Assembly: GCA_045629205.1 (NCBI GenBank)
Contig: JAZQQT010000045.1
Location: 1-14,698 of the forward strand
Length of the DNA: 14,698 bases
From: JAZQLP01 sp045629205
GTDB lineage: Bacteria > Bacillota > Clostridia > Oscillospirales > UBA644
Direction of reading: 5' to 3'
Position 1 is the stretch's first letter. The number at the start of each line of letters is the position of its first letter. Both the position numbers and the translations under genes were made by a program. The notes beneath the pieces are model-generated. The model did no database searches. It was not told the DNA's origin and was given only the letters and a program-made list of their open reading frames with translations. Below, piece by piece: positions 1-7,171 of this stretch.

Positions 1-2
1 AA

Positions 3-674
3 ATAATCAACACTTGCGGAAATGTTCCGCTGGGTGAACTGCCATGTTATTCATTCGGAGATTTGTCGCGGTTTGCAGGGAGCAGGGGAATAGTTGTAAA
101 TCTCAATTCAGTCGGCACAACATTTTCCTGGCTTATTAACAGTGCGAGAATAGCGATTGATAATATTCAAAAAATCGATGATGACCATGTCGCGGCGATT
201 TTTAATGTTTCCGAAGATAATCTTGACAGCAGTTATGCTTTGGTGATATTCAGTAGAAAGATTATACAAAGCAAAGATAAAACGCAAAATACCGAATCAT
301 GGGAAAAGACAGGTGAAATGTATTTTCTTAATCAAGTTCACGATATAGACAGCTACCGCGATATTCAGTCCGGTTCATCGGTAGAAGATCTTTATATGAT
401 TGACAGCACTATACGCTATGACGTTCTGCGTCAGGAACATTGTCTTGAAAGATTGGAAGCATTTTCTCAAGATACAGACGAGAGTATAACCGATAATTCA
501 AGGATGATTTACAAACTTCTGAAGAACGGAATTATGACGGTAAAATATGATTTGACTGAAATGGTCGTTATTGAAAAAAACTATTATGAGTATGGTGAAT
601 TATCTTCCTCTTTCGTAAGTGTTACGAACTCAAATCTGTGCTCATATTTTGAACCTTCCGAATTGCAGAAGTGA
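3..674 (+). CDS. Unrecognised protein, 5' end cut off by the window
   Basis: The frame is open from the first bases to a TGA at 672-674, giving at least 223 residues. No start codon with a convincing ribosome binding site is visible, so the gene probably begins upstream. A TTG at 63 is in frame but lacks a good Shine-Dalgarno sequence, and coding-like sequence continues upstream of it. The protein is soluble-looking, rich in Asp, Ser, Ile and Tyr, with no membrane segment, no obvious signal in the visible part and no motif I recognise. It is followed by about 95 bases without a gene and then a terminator at 769-800. I do not assign a function. Confidence 0.7.
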   Translation: MINTCGNVPLGELPCYSFGDLSRFAGSRGIVVNLNSVGTTFSWLINSARIAIDNIQKIDDDHVAAIFNVSEDNLDSSYALVIFSRKIIQSKDKTQNTESWEKTGEMYFLNQVHDIDSYRDIQSGSSVEDLYMIDSTIRYDVLRQEHCLERLEAFSQDTDESITDNSRMIYKLLKNGIMTVKYDLTEMVVIEKNYYEYGELSSSFVSVTNSNLCSYFEPSELQK

Positions 675-768
675 CCGACTTGAAATTTAATAAGCAGGTC
701 AATTGTTAAAAATAACAGACAAAATCAACGGATTTATTAAAAAGTAATTTATTGGAAGTAATAATGTT

Positions 769-800
769 TGAATCGCCGAAGCGTTTGCTTCGGCGATTCA
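769..800 (+). terminator. Intrinsic terminator between convergent genes
   Basis: A perfect 14-bp stem (769-782 with 787-800) closes on a GTTT loop and is followed on the + strand by a T-rich run at 804-813. It sits between the + gene ending at 674 and the glutamine synthetase gene, whose minus-strand stop is at 831. It could stop both transcripts, although the minus-strand side has only a weak T-rich stretch. Confidence 0.85.
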
Positions 801-830
801 TCGTCTTATTTTTATTGAGCTGATACGTTT

Positions 831-2915
831 TTATACGTCAAACAGCAAATCTCCGTATGACGGATAGGGGATATAGCCTTCGGGAATATATTCTTCGATT
901 GTATCGGCGTATCTGCGAACCTTTTTCATTGAGGGAAGGACGGCGGCTCTGTAAGCTTCCGCCTTTTCTTCGGGTGTTGCTTTTTCGCAGGCGCTTTCCA
1001 ATGTTTCCGAAAGTGACTTGACGGATATTTCAAGTCCTCTGATACTGTCGGAATAACTGCGCAGAACGTCAAGCTCTTCATCAAAGGCGGCTGATAAGGT
1101 TTCTTTTGCTGTATTATAAGCGTTGCAAAGCTCGGTCCTGTATTTGATTGCTGCCGGCAAAAGTTCTCTGCGGACCATATCCGTAAGGGTTCTCGCTTCG
1201 ATGTTTATGACCTTGTAATATGATTCAAGCAGTATGTTTTTGCGTGAAACCATCTCGTCTTCGGTGTAAATTTTGTTTTCTGTAAAAAGTTTTACGTTCT
1301 TTTCATCGAGGAAATATTTCAGCGCTTCGTCGGTCGAGCCGATAACTGCAAGTCCGCGTTTTTCGGCTTCTTTTCGCCATTCTTCGGAGTAGTTGTTGCC
1401 GTTGAATATGATTCTCTTGTGCGCCGTCAGCTCCCGTTTGATTATTTCCGAAACGGTTTTGTCTTTGTCTTCGGAACCTTCAAGTTCGTCGGCAAAGAGT
1501 GAAAGCTCTTTTGCAAACGCCGTATTCAGCACTGTATTCGGTCCCGCAAGAGAGAATGATGAACCGGGCATACGGAATTCGAATTTGTTTCCGGTAAATG
1601 CGAATGGGCTCGTTCTGTTGCGGTCGGTAGTGTCTTTTGAAAGCTTCGGAAGAACATGAACTCCTGTTCCCATAATAACGTGTTCGGCATCAAGGGCGGT
1701 GCGTCCTTCTATAATGGCTTCGATGACCGATTCGAGCTCTTCTCCGATATGGACAGATATGATTGCCGGCGGCGCTTCTCCCGCGCCGAGACGGCAGTCG
1801 TTACCTGCCGACGAAACCGAGATCCTCAGCAGCTCCTGGTATTCGTCAACCGCTTTTATTACCGCGGTGAGGAAGAGCAGGAACCTCTTGTTCTGCGCCG
1901 GTGAATCGCCTGGAGAGAAGAGGTTTACGCCGGTATTCGTGGCAACCGACCAGTTGATATGTTTGCCGCTTCCGTTAACGCCGTCAAACGGCTTTTCGTG
2001 GAATATGCAGGCAAGATTGTGCTTGTCGGCGACCTTTTTCATCGTTTCCATCATCAGCTGATTCTGATCTGTCGCCGTGTTTGTGGAACAGTAGACCGGA
2101 GCAAGCTCGTGCTGTGACGGAGCGGCTTCGTTATGCTCTGTTTTTGCGTAAACTCCGAGCTTCCACAGCTCTTCGTCAAGCTCCTTCATAAACGCTTTTA
2201 CTCTGGGACGGATCGATCCGTAATAATGATCGTCAAGCTCCTGTCCTTTGGGCGGCATTGCGCCGAGCAGCGTCCTTCCCGTGTAGGACAAATCTTTTCT
2301 GAGTCTGTATTTTTCTTTGTCTATAAGGAAATATTCCTGTTCCGCGCCCGTCATGGTATCCACTTTTTTAACATCGTTCATACCGAATACGGCAAGTATC
2401 CGCTTTGTCTGCTTGTTAAGGAATTCCATCGAACGCATAAGCGGCGTTTTCTTGTCGAGGGCCTGTCCGCCGTATGAACAGAACGCCGTGGGGATATACA
2501 GGGTGTTTTCTTTGATAAAAGCGTATGACGTCGGATCCCATGCAGTATATCCGCGGGCTTCAAAAGTGGCTCGCAGACCTCCGGACGGAAATGATGAAGC
2601 GTCGGATTCGCCCATTACGAGCTCTTTTGCCGAGAATTCCATAATAACCCCGTCGTCGCCGGTGGGAGTTATAAAACTGTCGTGCTTTTCGGCGGTTATG
2701 CCTGTCATCGGCTGAAACCAGTGTGTGTAATGGGTAACGCCTTTTTCTATTGCCCAGTCTTTCATTGCCTCGGCTATTTCGCTCGCAAGCGTGATGTCGA
2801 GGCGTCTGCCTTCTTCTATGGTTCTTTTCAGAGCCTTGTATGCGTCTTCCGTGAGCCTTTCTTTCATTGCCCGGTCGTTAAAGACCATCGACCCGAATAT
2901 TTCAGTAACGTTCAT
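831..2915 (-). CDS. glnN: Glutamine synthetase type III (GlnN family)
   Basis: A cytoplasmic ATP-dependent enzyme making glutamine from glutamate and ammonia. The 694-residue length fits the GSIII class (about 700 residues) and not the roughly 450-residue GlnA class. Visible GSIII landmarks are GAEQEYF at 190-196 (metal-binding Glu region), HNEAAPSQHELAPVY at 261-275, the HEKPFDGVNGSGKHINWS block at 306-323, RLGAGEAPPAI at 375-385, and RNRTSPFAFTGNKFEFR at 432-448. The C-terminal third is helical and charged, as usual for GSIII. The start is set by GGAGT (2921-2925), five bases before the ATG. It lies 11 bases behind asnA, so the two genes are almost certainly co-transcribed from the promoter at 3982-4010. 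No adenylylation site of the GSI type is expected. Annotation is firm; the symbol follows the Bacteroides usage. Confidence 0.97.
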   Translation of the reverse strand: MNVTEIFGSMVFNDRAMKERLTEDAYKALKRTIEEGRRLDITLASEIAEAMKDWAIEKGVTHYTHWFQPMTGITAEKHDSFITPTGDDGVIMEFSAKELVMGESDASSFPSGGLRATFEARGYTAWDPTSYAFIKENTLYIPTAFCSYGGQALDKKTPLMRSMEFLNKQTKRILAVFGMNDVKKVDTMTGAEQEYFLIDKEKYRLRKDLSYTGRTLLGAMPPKGQELDDHYYGSIRPRVKAFMKELDEELWKLGVYAKTEHNEAAPSQHELAPVYCSTNTATDQNQLMMETMKKVADKHNLACIFHEKPFDGVNGSGKHINWSVATNTGVNLFSPGDSPAQNKRFLLFLTAVIKAVDEYQELLRISVSSAGNDCRLGAGEAPPAIISVHIGEELESVIEAIIEGRTALDAEHVIMGTGVHVLPKLSKDTTDRNRTSPFAFTGNKFEFRMPGSSFSLAGPNTVLNTAFAKELSLFADELEGSEDKDKTVSEIIKRELTAHKRIIFNGNNYSEEWRKEAEKRGLAVIGSTDEALKYFLDEKNVKLFTENKIYTEDEMVSRKNILLESYYKVINIEARTLTDMVRRELLPAAIKYRTELCNAYNTAKETLSAAFDEELDVLRSYSDSIRGLEISVKSLSETLESACEKATPEEKAEAYRAAVLPSMKKVRRYADTIEEYIPEGYIPYPSYGDLLFDV

Positions 2916-2926
2916 AATCTACTCCG

Positions 2927-3934
2927 TTATAAAATTACAATTCCGGCTTCTTTGCATGCTTTTTCGGTTTCGTCGTCCCATACCGAAACCTGAACCTCTC
3001 CGATATGGGCTTTTCCGAGCAGCAGCATACAAAGTCTCGACTGTCCTATGCCGCCGCCGATAGAGAGCGGCAGTGTTCCGTCAAGCAGCATTTTGTGGAA
3101 GGGGAGCTTTGCTCTGCTTTCGCATCCCGATTTCCCGAGCTGATATTCAAGAGTGGGTTTGTCAACTCTTATACCCATCGATGAAATTTCTATCGACCGG
3201 TTCAGAACGTCGTCCCAAAAGAGAATATCTCCGTTCAGCGACCAGTCGTCGTAGTCGGGAGCTCTGCCGTCGTGCTTATTGCCCGATCTGAGCTCGTCAC
3301 CTATCTGCATAAGGAACACGGTGCCGTATTCCTTCGCTATCGCGTGTTCTCTTTCTTTCGGCGTGAGGTCCGGGTATCTGTCTTCCAGCTCCTGTGTGGT
3401 GATAAATGTTACTTCCGGATTGATTTCCGTCGTAAGTTTGCGGAATCTCTTTTTTAATGCTACGTTCGTGTCGTAAATAGCTCTGACAATCCCGCGGACT
3501 GTTTCTTTAAGATACTCCGTGTTTCTGTCTTCTGGCAGAATTACTTTTTCCCAGTCCCACTGGTCAACGTAAACGGAATGAAGATTGTCCATTTCTTCAT
3601 CGCGCCGAATGGCGTTCATGTCTGTATAAAGACCTTTTCCGGGGCGGAAGTCGTATTTCCACAGCGCCATTCTCTTCCATTTTGCGAGAGAGTGGACTAT
3701 TGCGGCGTCTTCTCCGGTTTCTTTAAGGTCAAATACTACGGGCCGCTCGGAGCCGTTGAGATCGTCGTTCAGACCGCTGGACGGACGGACAAACAGAGGC
3801 GCGGATACTCTTATAAGGTTGAGTTCATGTCTCAGTTTGTCTTCGAAAATCTTTTTTAACGCGCCTATGGCGTCCTGTGTCTGATAGACCGTAAGAATGG
3901 ATCTGTATCCTTCCGGTATATAAACCTTGCTCAT
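2927..3934 (-). CDS. asnA: Aspartate--ammonia ligase (asparagine synthetase A)
   Basis: Makes asparagine from aspartate, ATP and free ammonia, releasing AMP and pyrophosphate; it is related in fold to class II aminoacyl-tRNA synthetases. The 335-residue length matches the family (330 in E. coli). Signature stretches are NGSERPVVFD (60-69), HSLAKWKRMAL (81-91), HSVYVDQWDWEKV (119-131), RAPDYDDW (in the region around 224-231) and GGGIGQSRLCMLLL close to the C terminus, which is the class II motif 3-like ATP site. The ATG is preceded by AGAGGAA (3938-3944), only three bases away. It is the first gene of a two-gene operon with the type III glutamine synthetase, so both ammonia-fixing amide syntheses are made together. 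Housekeeping-type promoter upstream; no nitrogen-regulator site recognised. Confidence 0.98.
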   Translation of the reverse strand: MSKVYIPEGYRSILTVYQTQDAIGALKKIFEDKLRHELNLIRVSAPLFVRPSSGLNDDLNGSERPVVFDLKETGEDAAIVHSLAKWKRMALWKYDFRPGKGLYTDMNAIRRDEEMDNLHSVYVDQWDWEKVILPEDRNTEYLKETVRGIVRAIYDTNVALKKRFRKLTTEINPEVTFITTQELEDRYPDLTPKEREHAIAKEYGTVFLMQIGDELRSGNKHDGRAPDYDDWSLNGDILFWDDVLNRSIEISSMGIRVDKPTLEYQLGKSGCESRAKLPFHKMLLDGTLPLSIGGGIGQSRLCMLLLGKAHIGEVQVSVWDDETEKACKEAGIVIL

Positions 3935-3981
3935 ATGTTCCTCTGAATAAATCTATATAAAATATTACCCTAATCTATCAT

Positions 3982-4010
3982 ATAATATCACAAAATCAAC
4001 CCACGGTCAA
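3982..4010 (-). promoter_or_regulatory. SigA-type promoter of asnA-glnN
   Basis: On the minus strand, TTGACC (4005-4010) and TATTAT (3982-3987) are separated by exactly 17 bases. The predicted transcript start near 3975 gives a leader of about 40 bases before the asnA ATG. The promoter lies immediately downstream of the terminator of the foldase gene, so the two units are insulated. Confidence 0.8.
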
Positions 4011-4048
4011 GAAAAAACAAAAGGGAAGAGAAAAATTTTTCTCTTCCC
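4011..4048 (-). terminator. Intrinsic terminator of the foldase gene
   Basis: A perfect 26-base inverted repeat (4023-4048) with GGGAAGAG arms and an A5/T5 centre, followed on the minus strand by TTTTGTTTTTT (4012-4022). It begins about 20 bases past the foldase stop codon at 4068. Confidence 0.92.
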
Positions 4049-4067
4049 GAAAATACTGTTCAGCCGA

Positions 4068-5546
4068 TTAATAGGTTATTTTTTCGATTTCATTTTCGAA
4101 TATTTCGGTATTGTAACCTTTTTCGATGTCTTCGATCTGGCTGTTGTATTTGTCGCTCTTGAGGGTGTTTTCTGCAACGTAGTCGCAGTATCTGTCGCCT
4201 TCGCCGACAAAATACATTACATGGTAACCGTAATCGCTTTTAACAAGACCGGTATCTCCGATTTTTCTTGTTTCGTCGAAAAGCCAATCTTCGAATTCCT
4301 GAACCATATAACCTTTGTAAACGTCTTCGTAAAGACCGCCGTTTTCTTTGGAACCGGGATCTTCGGTGTTATCGGTTGCGAGTTTTGCAAATGTTTCTTC
4401 TGTTTTTTTGCCGTTATTATATTGGTCTAAAAGTTCCTGTGCTTTTGTTTTTGCTGCTTCGTATTCTTCGTCGGAAACTTTGCTGTCACTGTCTTTGTCG
4501 CCGAGAATAAGGATGTGACGGACGTCGCGGAGTTTGTAATCATCCATTGCGCGTTCAACAAAATAAACTACGGTATATTTTGTTTCGCTTTCAATAACGG
4601 TTGTGTCGCCTTCCTGTCTTGCGTCGTCGATGAGCCACTTCCGGAGATTTTCGTCTGAGATATATGAAACTGTGTAGCTTGAACGGAGAGTCAGATCGGT
4701 TTCGTCTTTTACATCGTTCTTTTCGTCTTCATCACCGTTAAGTGTGTCGTGAACAAATTTTTCAAAGAGCTCTGCTGTAGTTCCGGCTGCCTTGTGCGCG
4801 TCGGCTTTTGCTTTTGCTTCGTCCTTTGAGCCTTCTGCGGCCGTGTCGAATTTGTAATCGTAGAATCTGTATGTGAGTTTTGCGAAATCAGCCTTGTTTT
4901 CGGTGATATAATCTGCGATTTCGCTATCGGAAACTTCTATTTCGCCTTTAAGCTTTTCGCCGTATTGAGCGGCAAGCTCGGATTCCTCAACGAATTCGGA
5001 GATTTTGTCAATGGTTATTCCTTTTGTATTATTGAACATCAATTTAAGAAAATTGTTGAGCGAATAACCGTAGTAGGATGCCGATTGCTCAAGATAACTG
5101 CGGGTTGTGCTGATCGCTTCGTCGATAGCGTCCTGATCGGGCTGGAAACCGTTCTTTTTGGCTTCTGCCGCGAGAACCTTGACCTGTGTAAGGCTTGTGT
5201 TTGTCATTTCGGCAAACATCTGATCCCAGCTCTGGTCGCCGTATTTTGTGGTCTGCGCTTTCGGGGATTTTGATGAATCGTATCCGAGAGCGGAAAGATA
5301 TGTCTGATACTGGGTTGTCCAGTTGTTGACAACTGTTGTGTAGTAGTATGAGTATTCTATTGCGTTGATTTCCTTATCGCCGACTTTCATCGCGATTGTC
5401 TTTTCGTTGAATACACCCGTTTTGCTGATAACGGCAAGAGCAATCAGTCCTATGAGAATGATTGCGGCAGCTATTACCGTTATGATGATTGCCGGAGATG
5501 TTCTTTCTTTAGCGTAATTTTTTTTGGTAATTTTAGTGTTGGCCAT
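4068..5546 (-). CDS. Membrane-anchored parvulin-type peptidyl-prolyl isomerase (PrsA/SurA-like foldase)
   Basis: A 492-residue extracytoplasmic folding factor with a cytoplasmic basic N terminus, one membrane helix (about residues 18-41) and a large outer domain. There is no lipobox, so it is helix-anchored rather than a PrsA-type lipoprotein. Residues 50-200 look like the helical SurA-N chaperone region. A canonical PPIC rotamase domain spans about 337-450 (VRHILI, then FAKLATDNTEDPGS, GGLYEDV, and KSDYGYHVMYFV). Residues 222-332 look like a degenerate second copy, with WLIDDARQEGDTTV and YTVVYFV matching WLFDETRKIGDTGL and YHVMYFV. The start at 5546 is preferred over an in-frame ATG at 5636 because AAGGTGA (5551-5557) precedes it and the promoter at 5599-5627 lies downstream of 5636. 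Transcribed alone, divergently from the DUF4364-like gene. Expected role is folding of secreted proteins. Confidence 0.9.
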   Translation of the reverse strand: MANTKITKKNYAKERTSPAIIITVIAAAIILIGLIALAVISKTGVFNEKTIAMKVGDKEINAIEYSYYYTTVVNNWTTQYQTYLSALGYDSSKSPKAQTTKYGDQSWDQMFAEMTNTSLTQVKVLAAEAKKNGFQPDQDAIDEAISTTRSYLEQSASYYGYSLNNFLKLMFNNTKGITIDKISEFVEESELAAQYGEKLKGEIEVSDSEIADYITENKADFAKLTYRFYDYKFDTAAEGSKDEAKAKADAHKAAGTTAELFEKFVHDTLNGDEDEKNDVKDETDLTLRSSYTVSYISDENLRKWLIDDARQEGDTTVIESETKYTVVYFVERAMDDYKLRDVRHILILGDKDSDSKVSDEEYEAAKTKAQELLDQYNNGKKTEETFAKLATDNTEDPGSKENGGLYEDVYKGYMVQEFEDWLFDETRKIGDTGLVKSDYGYHVMYFVGEGDRYCDYVAENTLKSDKYNSQIEDIEKGYNTEIFENEIEKITY

Positions 5547-5598
5547 GTTTTCACCTTCAGAAAAATATTGTCGGATAATACCGACTGCAATGTCTTGT

Positions 5599-5627
5599 AT
5601 CATACAATAATATAATATGTTTGTCAA
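5599..5627 (-). promoter_or_regulatory. SigA-type promoter of the foldase gene
   Basis: On the minus strand, a consensus TTGACA (5622-5627) and TATGAT (5599-5604) are separated by 17 bases. The predicted start near 5592 gives a leader of about 46 bases before the ATG at 5546, which excludes the longer open frame starting at 5636. Confidence 0.85.
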
Positions 5628-5686
5628 GTAAAACAATAATTATGTTGTAAAAAATTACGAATAATAAAAAAAGATAAAAATCGGTA

Positions 5687-5715
5687 TTGCTATTTTATTG
5701 TGGAAATGCTATAAT
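5687..5715 (+). promoter_or_regulatory. Promoter of the DUF4364-like / DivIVA-like / two-component unit
   Basis: TTGCTA (5687-5692), 17 bases, then TATAAT (5710-5715), with TG one base upstream of the -10 (an extended -10). It is divergent from the foldase promoter, the two -35 boxes lying about 60 bp apart across an AT-rich stretch. The first gene is then preceded by an exceptionally good ribosome binding site, AAGGAGGT at 5733-5740. Confidence 0.78.
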
Positions 5716-5744
5716 AAAATCATAAGGGTGTAAAGGAGGTAGAT

Positions 5745-6272
5745 ATGCGTTTAGAAAAAACCGAGCTGCGTGTATTGCTTCTGTTTGCCGCTGTTTCCGC
5801 AGGTACCGCCGTTTCCTCAGACAGCCTGTTTTCATCGGTTTCCGAAGTGGAAAACGGAAATCTCGATATCATAGAGTGCTTTGAGGAACTTTCGGACGAA
5901 GGGCTTCTTCGCGTTATCCCCGACGGGAATATACGTTACGTATCAGCAACTGCCGACGGGAAAATGGTCGTCGAACAGCTGCAGAGCATGCTTCCCGTCA
6001 CTCTCCGCAAAAATACCGTTTCGCGGATGGCATCAGAGATCTTGCGTTTGCGCCGGGATCTCTGTGTTTCGGCGGATTATTGCAAAAATGTCTCCGGAAC
6101 CGGTTATTCCGTTACTCTTGCCCTGACGGAAGACGGCGAAACTCTGTTTTCAGCCTCTATATTTGCCCCCACGGTCATTCAGGCCGAAATGATGGTTAAA
6201 CGTTTCCGTGAAAATCCAGCGGCGTTTTACGGCAGGGTCATAACCGATCTTTCAAATAATTCCGAGGTTTAA
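5745..6272 (+). CDS. DUF4364-like winged-helix protein
   Basis: A 175-residue soluble protein. Residues 1-80 have the pattern of a winged-helix fold: ELRVLLLFAAV, a helix ending in a Glu/Leu-rich recognition-type segment (IIECFEELSDEGLLRVI), then a short beta wing (NIRYVSATADGKMVVEQL). Residues 90-170 hold SEILRLRRDL, an alternating strand GYSVTLALTEDGETLFSASIFA, and a final amphipathic helix ending NPAAFYGRVITDL. This order and length resemble the DUF4364 family of Clostridia, which is usually described as a predicted transcriptional regulator without known targets. The ATG has AAGGAGGT four bases upstream. It ends one base before the DivIVA-like gene, so the two are translationally linked. 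Family assignment is from memory of the pattern; DNA binding is inferred. Confidence 0.62.
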   Translation: MRLEKTELRVLLLFAAVSAGTAVSSDSLFSSVSEVENGNLDIIECFEELSDEGLLRVIPDGNIRYVSATADGKMVVEQLQSMLPVTLRKNTVSRMASEILRLRRDLCVSADYCKNVSGTGYSVTLALTEDGETLFSASIFAPTVIQAEMMVKRFRENPAAFYGRVITDLSNNSEV

Positions 6273-6273
6273 T

Positions 6274-6951
6274 ATGGGAAAAGACATACTGTTCCGCAAA
6301 TCGCTGTTCGGCTACAATAAACGCGATGTCAACGATTATATTGCCGAACTTGATAAAAAGCATATTATCGACAAAGGCGAGGTTCTCGAAAAATTCCGTG
6401 AAGTGTCTGCAGAACTGGAAACAACCACACGGCAATGCCTTGATTTTCAGTCAGCCGTTGCGGCAAAGGATCTGGCATTTGAAACGCAAAAAAAAGAGCT
6501 GGAGGATGTTACGGCCGAATTCGAGAAATACAAATCCGATTCCGGTACATTGATCCGCGATGCCGAAGAGGCTATCAGATTTGCGCATGACCAGGCAGGA
6601 CTTAACGATGAAAATGAAGCTTTAGCCGTCAGACTTGCCGACAGTGAGAAGAAAATTCTCGAACAGGAGCAGCAGATAAATGAGCTTATCGAAAAAATCT
6701 GTATGCTTGAGGCTGAAAAACAGTATTACACTTCATTGCGCGACAGACTTGCCGATGCCGAAGTTCAGGTGCTCCAGAAAGAAGAGCAGATAAAAATTTT
6801 CCGTCAGAGCATTGATAAATATAAAACCACTTATAAAAAATACCTTGACGTTGCGTCAACCGCAGATCAGATTATCGCCGATGCAAGAGAAGAAGCTGCC
6901 AGAATCATAGACGCTGCTTCCGATGCCGCTGTAACTGAAGAAAGGAATTAA
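6274..6951 (+). CDS. DivIVA-like coiled-coil protein
   Basis: A 225-residue protein whose first 27 residues (FRKSLFGYNKRDVNDYIAEL) match the short membrane-curvature-sensing N-terminal region of DivIVA/GpsB/SepIVA proteins: an F, then GY followed by a hydrophobic-acidic helix. The rest (about 30-190) is a long heptad-rich coiled coil heavy in Glu, Lys and Gln. The tail ADQIIADAREEAARIIDAA is also the usual DivIVA C-terminal helix. Such proteins recruit division or cell-wall machinery to poles and septa. The GAGG at 6264-6267 lies inside the end of the upstream gene, and the start follows one base after its stop, so expression is coupled to the DUF4364-like protein. It could instead be a generic coiled-coil scaffold; the N-terminal motif is the main support for DivIVA. 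Confidence 0.75.
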   Translation: MGKDILFRKSLFGYNKRDVNDYIAELDKKHIIDKGEVLEKFREVSAELETTTRQCLDFQSAVAAKDLAFETQKKELEDVTAEFEKYKSDSGTLIRDAEEAIRFAHDQAGLNDENEALAVRLADSEKKILEQEQQINELIEKICMLEAEKQYYTSLRDRLADAEVQVLQKEEQIKIFRQSIDKYKTTYKKYLDVASTADQIIADAREEAARIIDAASDAAVTEERN

Positions 6952-6953
6952 CC

Positions 6954-7055
6954 GTGTCCCCCAAAGCAAAAAAGATTTTTGTCGTGATTATAGCCGCGCT
7001 TCTTTGTGTGTCGTTGTTGCTTTCCCTTGTTATGTCGATTGTATATTATTTGTAA
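6954..7055 (+). CDS. Small single-span membrane protein (33 residues)
   Basis: A GTG start at 6954 is preceded by AAAGGA (6940-6945) with 8 bases between, just after the DivIVA-like stop at 6951. The frame ends with TAA at 7053-7055. The product has a basic N terminus (SPKAKK), then one continuous hydrophobic segment (about residues 8-30) ending in YYL, so it should insert with the N terminus inside. Basic head plus helix recalls very small Firmicute membrane peptides such as Prli42, but I see no sequence identity that would justify that name. It is the third gene of the unit and might tether or modulate the upstream coiled-coil protein, which is inference from position only. Confidence 0.68.
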   Translation: MSPKAKKIFVVIIAALLCVSLLLSLVMSIVYYL

Positions 7056-7127
7056 GCAACATAAAAAAGACATAAACTTGTCAAAAAACAATAATATCTT
7101 TGTTTAATAAGAGTTATATTATATAAG

Positions 7128-7133
7128 TATAAT
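7128..7133 (+). promoter_or_regulatory. Possible -10 element before the two-component genes
   Basis: An exact TATAAT lies about 39 bases before the response-regulator ATG in the 116-base AT-rich gap 7056-7171. No good -35 hexamer sits 16-18 bases upstream (the sequence there is TTAATA-like), so any promoter here is weak or activator-dependent. No terminator hairpin is visible in the gap, so read-through from 5687 is also likely. Confidence 0.4.
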
Positions 7134-7171
7134 TTTTACAAAAAAGAAATATTTTATCGGAGGATTCATCA

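Noticed and set aside
675..768. Weak inverted repeats after the first gene
   Set aside because: Stems are about five or six pairs with no T-tract. The strong terminator at 769-800 is the likely stop.
1393..2993. Several open frames of 80-130 codons on the + strand across the glutamine synthetase gene
   Set aside because: They overlap conserved type III glutamine synthetase motifs, have no ribosome sites and show no coherent domain. They reflect codon bias of the minus-strand gene.
5547..5636. N-terminal extension of the foldase to an ATG at 5636
   Set aside because: A consensus promoter (5599-5627) lies inside it, so the extension would not be transcribed, and a ribosome site supports the start at 5546.
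7103..7119. 11-bp-spaced TTTAAT and TTATAT before the response regulator, as a possible PhoP box for autoregulation
   Set aside because: Each hexamer departs from the PhoP pattern at two or more positions and the stretch is nearly all A/T, so chance explains it.
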